From an uncultured Clostridium sp. (GTDB taxonomy: Bacteria; Bacillota; Clostridia; Lachnospirales; Lachnospiraceae): DNA of 5,499 bases. The notes under the pieces are model-generated. The model did no database searches, was not told where the DNA came from, and saw only the letters and a list, made by a program, of their open reading frames with translations. Position 1 is the stretch's first letter. The number at the start of each line of letters is the position of its first letter. The stretch lies in the NCBI GenBank assembly GCA_905192625.1, contig CAJJLI010000188.1, positions 1 to 5,499 of the forward strand, in the 5' to 3' direction. Below, one piece after another: positions 1-5,499 of the stretch. The position numbers and the translations under genes were made by a program.

Positions 1-1187
1 GCCTGAATGGACTCTAATGTATTCTCAGGCGCCATCTTTGATGCTCCACGATGCGCGGTAACATAGGTACCAAACATGGATCCAGTTTCAACAAATGCTC
101 CTTTATAAAAACCCGTAACTAAGTAATATACATTAAAGAATATAACAATGACAGTGCATATGGAAAGCAATCGAATATAGCGACCACGTGCAAGTAAAGG
201 TTTTCTCTTGAAAATTCGTATTTCATTACTTTCTTCGTCCATGGATTGAACTATTTTATTTTGTAACTTTTTAATATCACGGCCTAATAGCTCATGTTCC
301 TTTTTGTATGTCACAAACATCTTCGTAATCATTCCAAAATTAGCAATGGACGTAAGCACTGAAAAGAATAACATAGCATAGCCATTGATATGACTTACAA
401 ATCGAATGAACACTACTACAACCACTGATTTATCTAACGTTTTATAAACGATCGCACCAGTAATAAATATTACTATGATATAAAAAATCAAATACGCCAT
501 AAGTAATATTAAATTAAAAAAGAATAAATTTTTCACGATCTGTCGAATATGACCGCGTTCAAGTTTTTTACTTTCTCGGTACGCCTGACGCAAGTCCATA
601 TTCTCAAGAACACAAAAATGAATGGCAAATATCCCTCGAAAAGCAACGTAAATGGCTAAGAAAATAAGAAATACGAGCAAGAATACAACACTCTTTACAT
701 GCATAATCGATTTCACAATATAGGAAGGCACCCTTGTACTAACGATAAAGTTATAAATCAAAGGAATTCCTAACACCAGTGCGTCCATCAAACAAAACAA
801 TGGTAATACTATATTTTTTCTATTACGAAGCAATTTCCATGTTCTATGAATGCTTGGAAATATAATTTGTGTAACACCTATTTTACGTTCTTGCACACTT
901 GAGAAACAATAAATAATAAGAGAAATATGCTCTACCATTATAAACAATGCTACAAGTGACAAAAAAACGAAACAATAAATGATTGTGAAAGGCGACCTTA
1001 AAAAATTGCCTATATTAGCTAAGGTTAAATAACTATATCCTAAAAATTTTAATAACTTCTGTAAAGACCAGCTAAACATAGGCACAACAGCAATTATGAA
1101 TAAAGACTTATATAAAATTTCGAACAAAATTAAACTTTTAAGGTTGCTCTTAATATATTTATTAGTTTCTACAAAAAAATCTCTCAC
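1..1187 (-). CDS. Membrane-anchored glycerophosphodiester phosphodiesterase (N-terminal 395 residues; cut by left window edge)
   Basis: Glycerophosphodiester phosphodiesterases hydrolyse glycerophosphodiesters to sn-glycerol 3-phosphate and an alcohol. The multi-spanning form seen here resembles the Firmicutes type with a GPDPase_memb domain ahead of the catalytic GDPD domain. My translation from GTG at 1187 is open to the window edge. About seven hydrophobic segments occur near residues 18-39, 67-95, 126-149, 166-190, 222-247, 266-292 and 338-360, with a charged loop at 293-335. The catalytic domain then begins with HRG at 379-381 and PENT at 387-390; H379 and E388 fit the family's catalytic His and metal-binding Glu. 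The catalytic domain would lie outside the cell if the last segment exits the membrane, which is inferred. Roughly 200 residues, including the second conserved His, are missing off the edge. The gene starts 32 nt after the transporter stop, so cotranscription is likely. The GTG start is chosen because AGGTG lies just upstream; the nearest in-frame ATG (residue 37) falls inside the first membrane segment. Possible physiological substrates are lipid-derived diesters or lipoteichoic acid. Confidence 0.88.
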   Translation of the reverse strand, partial: MRDFFVETNKYIKSNLKSLILFEILYKSLFIIAVVPMFSWSLQKLLKFLGYSYLTLANIGNFLRSPFTIIYCFVFLSLVALFIMVEHISLIIYCFSSVQERKIGVTQIIFPSIHRTWKLLRNRKNIVLPLFCLMDALVLGIPLIYNFIVSTRVPSYIVKSIMHVKSVVFLLVFLIFLAIYVAFRGIFAIHFCVLENMDLRQAYRESKKLERGHIRQIVKNLFFFNLILLMAYLIFYIIVIFITGAIVYKTLDKSVVVVVFIRFVSHINGYAMLFFSVLTSIANFGMITKMFVTYKKEHELLGRDIKKLQNKIVQSMDEESNEIRIFKRKPLLARGRYIRLLSICTVIVIFFNVYYLVTGFYKGAFVETGSMFGTYVTAHRGASKMAPENTLESIQ

Positions 1188-1192
1188 ATATA

Positions 1193-1197
1193 CACCT
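1193..1197 (-). promoter_or_regulatory. Ribosome binding site deciding the GTG start of the phosphodiesterase
   Basis: On the minus strand AGGTG is followed by 5 nt and then GTG at 1187-1185. AGGTG matches the 5' part of the anti-Shine-Dalgarno complement. ATG at 1189 is out of frame and runs straight into TGA, so the GTG is the only well-placed start here. Confidence 0.6.
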
Positions 1198-1219
1198 GCA
1201 ATTCTGTAAAATAAATTAT

Positions 1220-2524
1220 CTAATCGATGTCGCTAAAATTATCTAGAATTTTTTCTTTTTTTACAGGTTTGGAATCGCCATGTTTCACAAATATCATAGT
1301 GAATAGTGATGCCACTGAAAAACTAACCGCATATGGGAATAAAACACGATACGATATTTGTTCCAATAAAAATCCTGACAAAATCGGAGTTATAATTTGT
1401 GCTGTCATAGAAATGATATAATATAAACCTGTGTACTTACCGACATCGGAACCTTTGCTCATTTCAACTACCATTGGGTAGGAATTTACATTAATTGCTG
1501 CCCAGCCGATTCCTGTTAGTGCAAAAACAAAATTAATAAAAGATGAATATTCAAGGAAGAAACACCCCATAAAATATGATAAGGTAATTAATAATATACC
1601 TCCAATGATCGTTTTCTTCCTACCAAAACGAGTTGCTATAAAACCTATTGGTATGTAACTTATAATCGCTGCGCCAGTTGCAACTAATAAACAATTCGCA
1701 AATCCACCTGCTTGCATGTTCCAAACTTCTTTTGCATATCTTGAAAATGCGGTAGTTACAGCATTATATGCAGTAAACCACAAAAATATAGAAGCTAACA
1801 ATAAAACTAAGCTTCTTCTTACAGATTTACTCATACCACTTGATAGTTCTTCCTTCGAATCATCCACATGCATTGTACGAGTATTCTCATCCATGTTATA
1901 CTTCTTCGTTTCCTCTAGAAGTTTGTTTTCTCGTATAAAAACAATTAATACAATTACCGCAAAAACCATAATACCAGCAACTGATAAGTATATACCAAAA
2001 TAATTCGGATGCTCTTCTTTTGGAGTCAAAAATTTAATAAATAATAAAGTTATGATACCTCCAACTGCACCCATTAAATTAATCACCGCATTTGCTTGGC
2101 TTCTTAAAGGTTTTGGTGTTAAATCCGGCATAAGAGCCACTGCTGGCGAACGATACGACCCCATTGCTAGTAATACAATACCTAAAGAAATAATAAATAG
2201 TATAATATTCTTTTGTTGATCAGCAACAGGGATAAATAGCATAAAAATAACGGAAACAATAGTACCGCACACAATAAAAGGTGTTCGTTTACCAAATTTC
2301 GAGTTTGTCTTATCTGAGAGAGCACCAAAAAGAGGTAATAAAAACAAAGCTAGCACGTTATCTGCCGCCATAATCATACCTGTTTGCGTCTCACCCATAT
2401 GAAATGTTTCTTTTAAAATAAGCGGAACAATATTATTGTACAATTGCCAAAAAGCACTAATGGATAAAAATGCTAAACCAATAAAAAATGTACGCTTATA
2501 ATTTAATCGAAGATCGTTCCCCAT
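1220..2524 (-). CDS. MFS transporter, SLC45 / sucrose-proton symporter-like (GPH-type)
   Basis: This is a complete 434-residue secondary transporter of the major facilitator superfamily, presumably moving a sugar or glycoside with a cation across the cytoplasmic membrane. It has about twelve hydrophobic segments in two halves joined by a charged loop (about 199-237). The loop after segment 2 (67-84) carries GALSD, then KFGKRTPF, which fits the SLC45/plant sucrose transporter signature GxxSDRxxSRxGRRRPF. Segment 4 begins with an R125-x-P127 motif followed by ALMPD (130-134), also typical of that group. The second half has the pseudo-repeat RFGRKK (299-304), a GIGWAAIN stretch (338-345) and GLYYIISMTAQIITP (366-380). 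The length is normal for the family. Start ATG is backed by AGGGAGG 4 nt upstream. An extended -10 promoter lies about 150 nt upstream, and the phosphodiesterase gene follows after 32 nt. The substrate cannot be read from sequence; the neighbour hints at a glycerophosphodiester or a sugar linked to membrane or teichoic acid turnover. Confidence 0.9.
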   Translation of the reverse strand: MGNDLRLNYKRTFFIGLAFLSISAFWQLYNNIVPLILKETFHMGETQTGMIMAADNVLALFLLPLFGALSDKTNSKFGKRTPFIVCGTIVSVIFMLFIPVADQQKNIILFIISLGIVLLAMGSYRSPAVALMPDLTPKPLRSQANAVINLMGAVGGIITLLFIKFLTPKEEHPNYFGIYLSVAGIMVFAVIVLIVFIRENKLLEETKKYNMDENTRTMHVDDSKEELSSGMSKSVRRSLVLLLASIFLWFTAYNAVTTAFSRYAKEVWNMQAGGFANCLLVATGAAIISYIPIGFIATRFGRKKTIIGGILLITLSYFMGCFFLEYSSFINFVFALTGIGWAAINVNSYPMVVEMSKGSDVGKYTGLYYIISMTAQIITPILSGFLLEQISYRVLFPYAVSFSVASLFTMIFVKHGDSKPVKKEKILDNFSDID

Positions 2525-2528
2525 AAAA

Positions 2529-2535
2529 CCTCCCT
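2529..2535 (-). promoter_or_regulatory. Strong ribosome binding site of the MFS gene
   Basis: The minus strand reads AGGGAGG, TTTT, ATG. The Shine-Dalgarno match is strong with a short 4-nt spacer, and it fixes the start at 2524. Confidence 0.75.
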
Positions 2536-2682
2536 GCTATTATAGCACTTTATTTTAATAATACTCTTATGCTCATTCCTCTTAATCCATCATAACTCAT
2601 GATTAAATTTCTATATAAAATCCAAGCATAAATTAGGATTTCTTTCATAAAAAGGAAGAACGAACAAAAGAGCTTGTTTTTT

Positions 2683-2711
2683 ATTATATCATACATAGTT
2701 TCATCTTTCAG
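2683..2711 (-). promoter_or_regulatory. Candidate sigma-A promoter (extended -10) for the MFS-phosphodiesterase unit
   Basis: The minus strand has a perfect TATAAT at 2688-2683 preceded by TATGA, giving the extended -10 form TATGATATAAT. A 4/6 match to TTGACA (CTGAAA, 2711-2706) lies 17 nt upstream. Transcription would begin near 2676, leaving a leader of about 150 nt before the MFS ATG. The position just downstream of the terminator of the neighbouring gene is what an independent operon promoter would have. No clear operator palindrome is seen around it. Confidence 0.6.
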
Positions 2712-2761
2712 TACTTTTTCTTATCTTTTTGAACAAATTCATACTCATTATATAGTGGTAC

Positions 2762-2827
2762 AAAAAAGAAGATACCTTACATAACGCCATATGATGTACT
2801 AGCGTATTTCATGCAAGATATCTTCTT
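2762..2827 (-). terminator. Long imperfect hairpin with T run: probable terminator of the DUF4397 gene
   Basis: Arms 2766-2782 and 2811-2827 pair at 15 of 17 positions; the mismatches are 2775/2818 and 2779/2814. A further 4-bp helix (2784-2787 with 2802-2805) caps it. On the minus strand the last arm runs directly into a six-T run (2767-2762), as expected for rho-independent termination of transcription coming from the DUF4397 gene, whose stop is about 115 nt upstream. The plus-strand exit has no T run. The hairpin is longer than a usual terminator, so a processed 3' RNA is an alternative. Confidence 0.6.
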
Positions 2828-2832
2828 AACAA

Positions 2833-2860
2833 ATGAATCTTTTCAAATGATTCTTTTCAA
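2833..2860. repeat. Two tandem 14-nt copies
   Basis: ATGAATCTTTTCAA is followed immediately by ATGATTCTTTTCAA, a 13/14 match. The pair sits beside the terminator hairpin, in the 3' untranslated region of the DUF4397 gene. It looks like a simple local duplication, and no function can be assigned. Confidence 0.6.
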
Positions 2861-2942
2861 ATATAGTAATTACATTTCAAACGTATTATACGAAAACTAA
2901 TTATTTATTAAGCGAATCTTTATAGCTATTCTCAGCGCTATT

Positions 2943-4814
2943 TTAATTTTCAATTACGAGTACTTGAAGAGGTGTTGATGTGTTGTATCCGCCGATAATG
3001 CATGCTGTATACATTTTATCTGGTTGAATTCTTTGGTAAAAATTAAAATGCTGAATACCGTCTTCTTGACCTTGCTGCATATCTTGCAAGTAAGCATCAG
3101 AGGTATTCCTTAAGTTAAGTGGTGTACCAGAAACATAAAAATCATAATCACCGGCCAAAGCTTGCTTAAGCACTGTTACTTCTTTGACATTGACATCTGA
3201 AAATACTAAAGTACCATCATTTAATGTAACATCAAATGGTCCATCATCGTAGGTTAAGTTTGCAACACGGAATGTTCCACGATCTTTTGATCTACCTCTA
3301 CATACATCATCTTGAATTTGTATCACTTGAATTCCTCGTACCGAATTCACGACTGCTAAAGTAACTTTTGAACCTGCCATAAATGGAATAACTGCTGTAC
3401 AAATCGGTCTTTCCTTGGATGACTGATTATAAACCATAACAGTACCAAATCCATCCATTACACGATCATATGAGCTTATTTTACCAAAGGATAAACTATC
3501 TGCGAATGGACGATTTCCAATCACAACAAAAATCGGTTCAAAGCCTACAGCTGCATGAAGAATACGAACTCTTACATGATTAATTACAGGACTTTGTTGT
3601 GGCATATGATGGCAAGAATGACTTGTATCTACATCTCTTACATCCATGATGCACTCTGCTTTATTATCAAGTTCTACGCGGTTTCTCATACCCCTTTTAA
3701 TAATATCTTCACAAGATTCTTTGCGTTCCATCTTATCTTCAATGATAACTTCTTGTTGAAATTTATTACGATTCATCTCTGCTTCTAAACGGTTATCACA
3801 CATTGATTTTTGATTCATCATTTCTTGGCGCATTCTTTCATCATGCATCATCCTTTGGTTCATCATTTCTTTTTGCATTCTTTCATCGTGCATCATCTTT
3901 TGGTTCATCATTTCTTTTTGCATTCTCTCATCATGCATCATCCTTTGGTTCATCATTTCATTTTGTACTCTCTCGTCACAGGATGCTTTATGATTTTGTA
4001 TTTTTTCTTCCCATAGCATTTTCTGATTCATCATTTCTTTACGCATACGATCTTCGCATGTTTCATTGAGTTCCATTCTTTCTTTACGAAGCTTTTCTTC
4101 ATAAAGTTCTTTTTGTTTCATCATTTCTTCACGCATTTTCATTTCATACATTTTTTGTTGTCTCATTAACTCTTGCTGAAGTCTTTCTTCACACATACCC
4201 TCTTGCTTTTGCATTTCCATGTGTGCATTCTCTTGCCTTATTCTCTCTTCTCGTAATCTATCTTCATTCATTCTTTCTTGATTCATTCTTTCTTTCCGTA
4301 GTTCATCCTCACATAAGCCTTGTTGTTCCTTCATTTGCTGTCTCATTTTTTCTTCAAACATTCTTTGCTGTTCCGTCAATTGTTGTCTCGTTTTTTCTTC
4401 ATTCATTCTCTGTTGATTCATCATTTCTTGCCGTCTTTGTTCTTCCTGTGCTCTTTGTTGATTCATCATTTCTTGACGTCTTTGTTCTTCCTGTGCTCTT
4501 TGTTGATTCAACATTTCTTGTTGTCTTTGTTCTTCTTGTGCTCTTTGTTGGTTTAACATTTCTTGCCGTCTTTGTTCTTCTTGTGCTCTTTGTTGATTCA
4601 ACATTTCTTGTCGTCTTTGTTCTTCCTGTGCTCTTTGTTGATTCATTCTTCTTTGTGCTTCCATATTACTTGGCCGTTCTTCTTTTTTGCTAGGTGTAGT
4701 AGTTCTATTACGATCGGCAAATGCTTCAATCCTATTATCTTGTAATTCCGCAACATGAAGACTTTCATCACTCTTGAAACCGTTTCTATTATTAGATCTG
4801 CTAAATCGTGGCAT
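2943..4814 (-). CDS. Repeat-rich helical protein with C-terminal DUF4397 domain; candidate spore-layer structural protein
   Basis: This 623-residue protein has no signal peptide or membrane segment, so it is probably made in the cytoplasm. Residues 1-55 are a polar N-terminus. Residues 56-375 are a long predicted helix built from 15-residue units rich in Met, Gln, Arg and Glu. Residues 376-412 are a linker containing C388 and an SHSCHH cluster. Residues 414-623 resemble DUF4397, with VRVRILHAA at 414-422 opening the first half and FRVANLTYDDGPFDV (515-529) opening a second, related beta-rich half. DUF4397 has no assigned biochemical role; it is often found in surface or extracellular bacterial proteins. 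Upstream is a sigma-K-like promoter, suggesting synthesis in the mother cell late in sporulation and a structural role in coat or exosporium; this is inference. The start is the first ATG, with an AAAAGAGATG sequence 4 nt before it, a weak ribosome binding site. The gene is monocistronic, with terminators on both sides. Alternatives are a cytoskeletal or scaffold protein. The DUF4397 call is fairly sure; the role is not. Confidence 0.85.
   Translation of the reverse strand: MPRFSRSNNRNGFKSDESLHVAELQDNRIEAFADRNRTTTPSKKEERPSNMEAQRRMNQQRAQEEQRRQEMLNQQRAQEEQRRQEMLNQQRAQEEQRQQEMLNQQRAQEEQRRQEMMNQQRAQEEQRRQEMMNQQRMNEEKTRQQLTEQQRMFEEKMRQQMKEQQGLCEDELRKERMNQERMNEDRLREERIRQENAHMEMQKQEGMCEERLQQELMRQQKMYEMKMREEMMKQKELYEEKLRKERMELNETCEDRMRKEMMNQKMLWEEKIQNHKASCDERVQNEMMNQRMMHDERMQKEMMNQKMMHDERMQKEMMNQRMMHDERMRQEMMNQKSMCDNRLEAEMNRNKFQQEVIIEDKMERKESCEDIIKRGMRNRVELDNKAECIMDVRDVDTSHSCHHMPQQSPVINHVRVRILHAAVGFEPIFVVIGNRPFADSLSFGKISSYDRVMDGFGTVMVYNQSSKERPICTAVIPFMAGSKVTLAVVNSVRGIQVIQIQDDVCRGRSKDRGTFRVANLTYDDGPFDVTLNDGTLVFSDVNVKEVTVLKQALAGDYDFYVSGTPLNLRNTSDAYLQDMQQGQEDGIQHFNFYQRIQPDKMYTACIIGGYNTSTPLQVLVIEN
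3690..4649 (-). repeat. In-gene 45-bp (15-residue) tandem repeat array
   Basis: From residue 56 to 346 the protein is 18 full 15-residue units plus two short ones (10 residues at 191-200, 11 residues at 261-271). Two decayed units follow, at 347-360 and 361-375. The general unit is M-M-N-Q-x-x-M-x-E-E-x-M-R-x-E. Two blocks are nearly identical in DNA: five units at 4425-4649 (based on NQQRAQEEQRRQE) and three at 3822-3956 (based on MMNQKMMHDERMQKE). The rest have diverged. This suggests growth by repeated local duplication. A repeat of 15 residues fits four helical turns at 3.75 residues per turn, so any coiled coil would be of the right-handed, non-heptad kind. Confidence 0.9.
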
Positions 4815-4842
4815 ATTACATCTCTTTTCAGCGCTTTATTAC

Positions 4843-4869
4843 TAACATATGAAAGTATTTATATTTCGT
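4843..4869 (-). promoter_or_regulatory. Candidate sigma-K promoter of the DUF4397 gene
   Basis: On the minus strand the -10 is CATATGTTA (4851-4843), matching the sigma-K consensus CATANNNTA fully. An AC (4869-4868) lies exactly 16 nt upstream, matching the short sigma-K -35. Transcription would begin near 4836, giving a leader of about 20 nt that contains the weak ribosome binding site AAAAGAGATG (4828-4819) before ATG at 4814. The sigma-E -35 pattern is not evident at its expected spacing, and no good sigma-A promoter is seen. Sigma-K is the late mother-cell factor that drives many coat genes. Confidence 0.55.
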
Positions 4870-4891
4870 GATTACTAAGAGTAAACAATAT

Positions 4892-4938
4892 AAAAAGGAC
4901 AATACAAATATTTCATTATAAAATATTTGTATTGTCCT
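4892..4938 (-). terminator. Rho-independent terminator of the DUF2298 gene
   Basis: A perfect 18-bp inverted repeat (AGGACAATACAAATATTT at 4896-4913 and its complement at 4921-4938) encloses a 7-nt loop. On the minus strand the hairpin is followed by a run of T (4895-4892). It lies about 95 nt beyond the stop of the DUF2298 gene and just upstream of the sigma-K-like promoter, so it separates the two transcription units. The plus-strand side lacks a T run. Confidence 0.8.
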
Positions 4939-5005
4939 ACCATATAATCTATGAAGAATTGCAATATCAAAAAACAACAAACTGTATAGATTAACATGCA
5001 CCTTA

Positions 5006-5021
5006 AAGATATAAATATCTT
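5006..5021. repeat. Short palindrome after the DUF2298 stop
   Basis: AAGATAT-AA-ATATCTT is a 7-bp inverted repeat with a 2-nt centre, and a small GGAG-CAG-CTCC hairpin (5022-5032, minus strand) directly follows the stop codon. Neither is followed by a T run. They may form minor 3' untranslated structures ahead of the main terminator. Confidence 0.35.
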
Positions 5022-5032
5022 GGAGCTGCTCC

Positions 5033-5499
5033 TTATTTCACCTTAATGATATACGTTGGAGTTGTTTGATCAATCGTTGCGACCTCAAAAACAACATCAC
5101 CCAAACTACGCAATACCTCTTCGTTTAAGCTTGTATACTTTTCTCGCTCCAATGCCCCAACATATACATAACTTACATCATACTTTTCAAGTAATTGCTT
5201 TGCGTCTTCTGCATTTTGTGCATTATAAATGGCTTCAATATCTGTGGACCTTTCTTCGCAGACCGCAGGGTAAGCACCAGTTTCATCACTTCTCCAGAGC
5301 CATTCATGTGTTTTCCACCCCATTACCGTTGGTAAACCAGTTATCACTGAAACTCTTTGATAAAATGTATAACTGTCTCCTTGCGCTTCAAGAACTACTG
5401 GAGTCCCCTGAATGTTTTCATTTAACCATTTCGTAGCTAAATAATCATCCATAGATTCCTTTTCCATAAATGCAGATGCATCTAACGTTTTATAATTCT
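5033..5499 (-). CDS. C-terminal 155 residues of a DUF2298-type large membrane protein (cut by right window edge)
   Basis: The reading frame stays open from the stop at 5033 to the window edge. The Met at 5467 is internal, because in-frame sequence NYKTLDASAF precedes it and belongs to the same conserved block. The fragment shows the conserved tail of the DUF2298 (YYY) family: TLD, then a DDYLATKWLNENIQG stretch with TPVVLEAQGDSY following, then RVS-TGLPTVMGW-HEW-WR. The C-terminal part (residues near VSYVYVGALEREKY) forms an alpha/beta soluble domain. Full-length members are large proteins with many membrane segments and are thought, without firm biochemical proof, to resemble membrane glycosyltransferases that use lipid-linked sugars. 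Only the soluble tail is in view, so membrane segments cannot be checked. The terminator at 4892-4938 shows that this gene is the last of its unit. Confidence 0.82.
   Translation of the reverse strand, partial: NYKTLDASAFMEKESMDDYLATKWLNENIQGTPVVLEAQGDSYTFYQRVSVITGLPTVMGWKTHEWLWRSDETGAYPAVCEERSTDIEAIYNAQNAEDAKQLLEKYDVSYVYVGALEREKYTSLNEEVLRSLGDVVFEVATIDQTTPTYIIKVK

Larger units (their letters stand above)
2525..2942. other. 418-bp intergenic region between the DUF4397 gene and the transporter gene
   Basis: Read in the direction of transcription (from 2942 down), this AT-rich region holds a short perfect palindrome (2882-2892, CGTAT-T-ATACG), a 14-nt tandem duplication (2833-2860), a long imperfect hairpin with a T run (2762-2827), the extended -10 promoter (2683-2711) and the MFS leader (about 2676-2525). 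The leader contains a weak 6-bp inverted repeat (AAATCC at 2618-2623, GGATTT at 2636-2641) and a 32-codon ORF with no ribosome binding site (2648-2550). I recognise no riboswitch or T-box and see no convincing gene. Confidence 0.6.

Noticed and set aside
1227..1421. Plus-strand ORFs at 1227-1421 and 1716-2003
   Set aside because: They lie opposite the MFS gene, have no recognisable family features and no supporting context.
2539..2544. TATAAT on the minus strand just upstream of the MFS ribosome binding site
   Set aside because: Transcription from it would begin at about 2532, inside the Shine-Dalgarno sequence, and no -35 match exists at the right spacing.
2550..2648. 32-codon ORF in the MFS leader, containing a YDGLRG string that recalls acyltransferase-3 proteins
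   Set aside because: It has no ribosome binding site and is too short for the resemblance to mean anything; it is kept only as a low-interest leader observation.
2747..2752. Second TATAAT on the minus strand near the long hairpin
   Set aside because: The sequence 16-18 nt upstream is the T-rich terminator arm and has no -35 resemblance; there is no extended -10. The site at 2683-2688 is much better.
4425..4649. CRISPR array
   Set aside because: The 45-bp repeats are directly adjacent with no spacers, keep one coding frame and lie inside a protein gene.
4223..4693. Long plus-strand ORF (and others at 3803-4069, 3810-4016, 4320-4556, 4563-4745) opposite the repeat region
   Set aside because: They are antisense readings of the 45-bp repeats, giving repetitive Phe/Leu/Ser/Val or His-rich strings with no family resemblance. 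The minus-strand frame encodes a coherent protein with a recognisable domain.
5465..5467. ATG at 5467 as the start of a separate 144-residue gene
   Set aside because: The frame is open upstream to the window edge and the preceding residues continue the DUF2298 conserved block. No ribosome binding site is present before it.

Overview
The window reads as chromosomal DNA from a low-GC, Gram-positive, probably endospore-forming Clostridia, perhaps in or near the Lachnospiraceae. The evidence is the AT-rich composition, AGGAGG-type ribosome binding sites, Firmicutes-type protein families (a membrane-domain glycerophosphodiesterase, a DUF4397 protein) and a candidate sigma-K promoter. The genus is inferred from general resemblance only. 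All four genes lie on the minus strand, so transcription runs from high to low coordinates.

Right to left: (1) 5033-5499 is the C-terminal end of a DUF2298-type large membrane protein, cut by the window edge. A perfect 18-bp hairpin followed by a T run (4892-4938) ends it. (2) 2943-4814 is a 623-residue protein with a long 15-residue-repeat helical region followed by a DUF4397 domain. Just upstream is a close match to the sigma-K consensus (AC, 16 nt, CATANNNTA), which suggests expression late in the sporulating mother cell. Downstream is a 17-position imperfect hairpin (2766-2827) that probably terminates the transcript. (3) 2525-2942 is a 418-bp intergenic region holding that terminator, a 14-nt tandem duplication, a sigma-A-type extended -10 promoter and a leader of about 150 nt. 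(4) 1220-2524 is a complete MFS transporter of the SLC45/sucrose-proton symporter type. (5) 1-1187 is the N-terminal two thirds of a membrane-anchored glycerophosphodiester phosphodiesterase, 32 nt downstream of the transporter and probably cotranscribed with it.

The transporter and phosphodiesterase form a plausible two-gene unit for turnover of glycerophosphodiesters or lipoteichoic acid, or for uptake of a linked glycoside. The repeat/DUF4397 protein is the most interesting gene. It has no signal peptide or membrane segment, a repeat whose eighth position shifts from Gln to Cys, Tyr, Trp and His, and a sporulation-type promoter. Together these suggest an undescribed structural protein of the spore coat or a similar layer. 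I see no RNA genes, insertion sequences, CRISPR arrays or phage genes.
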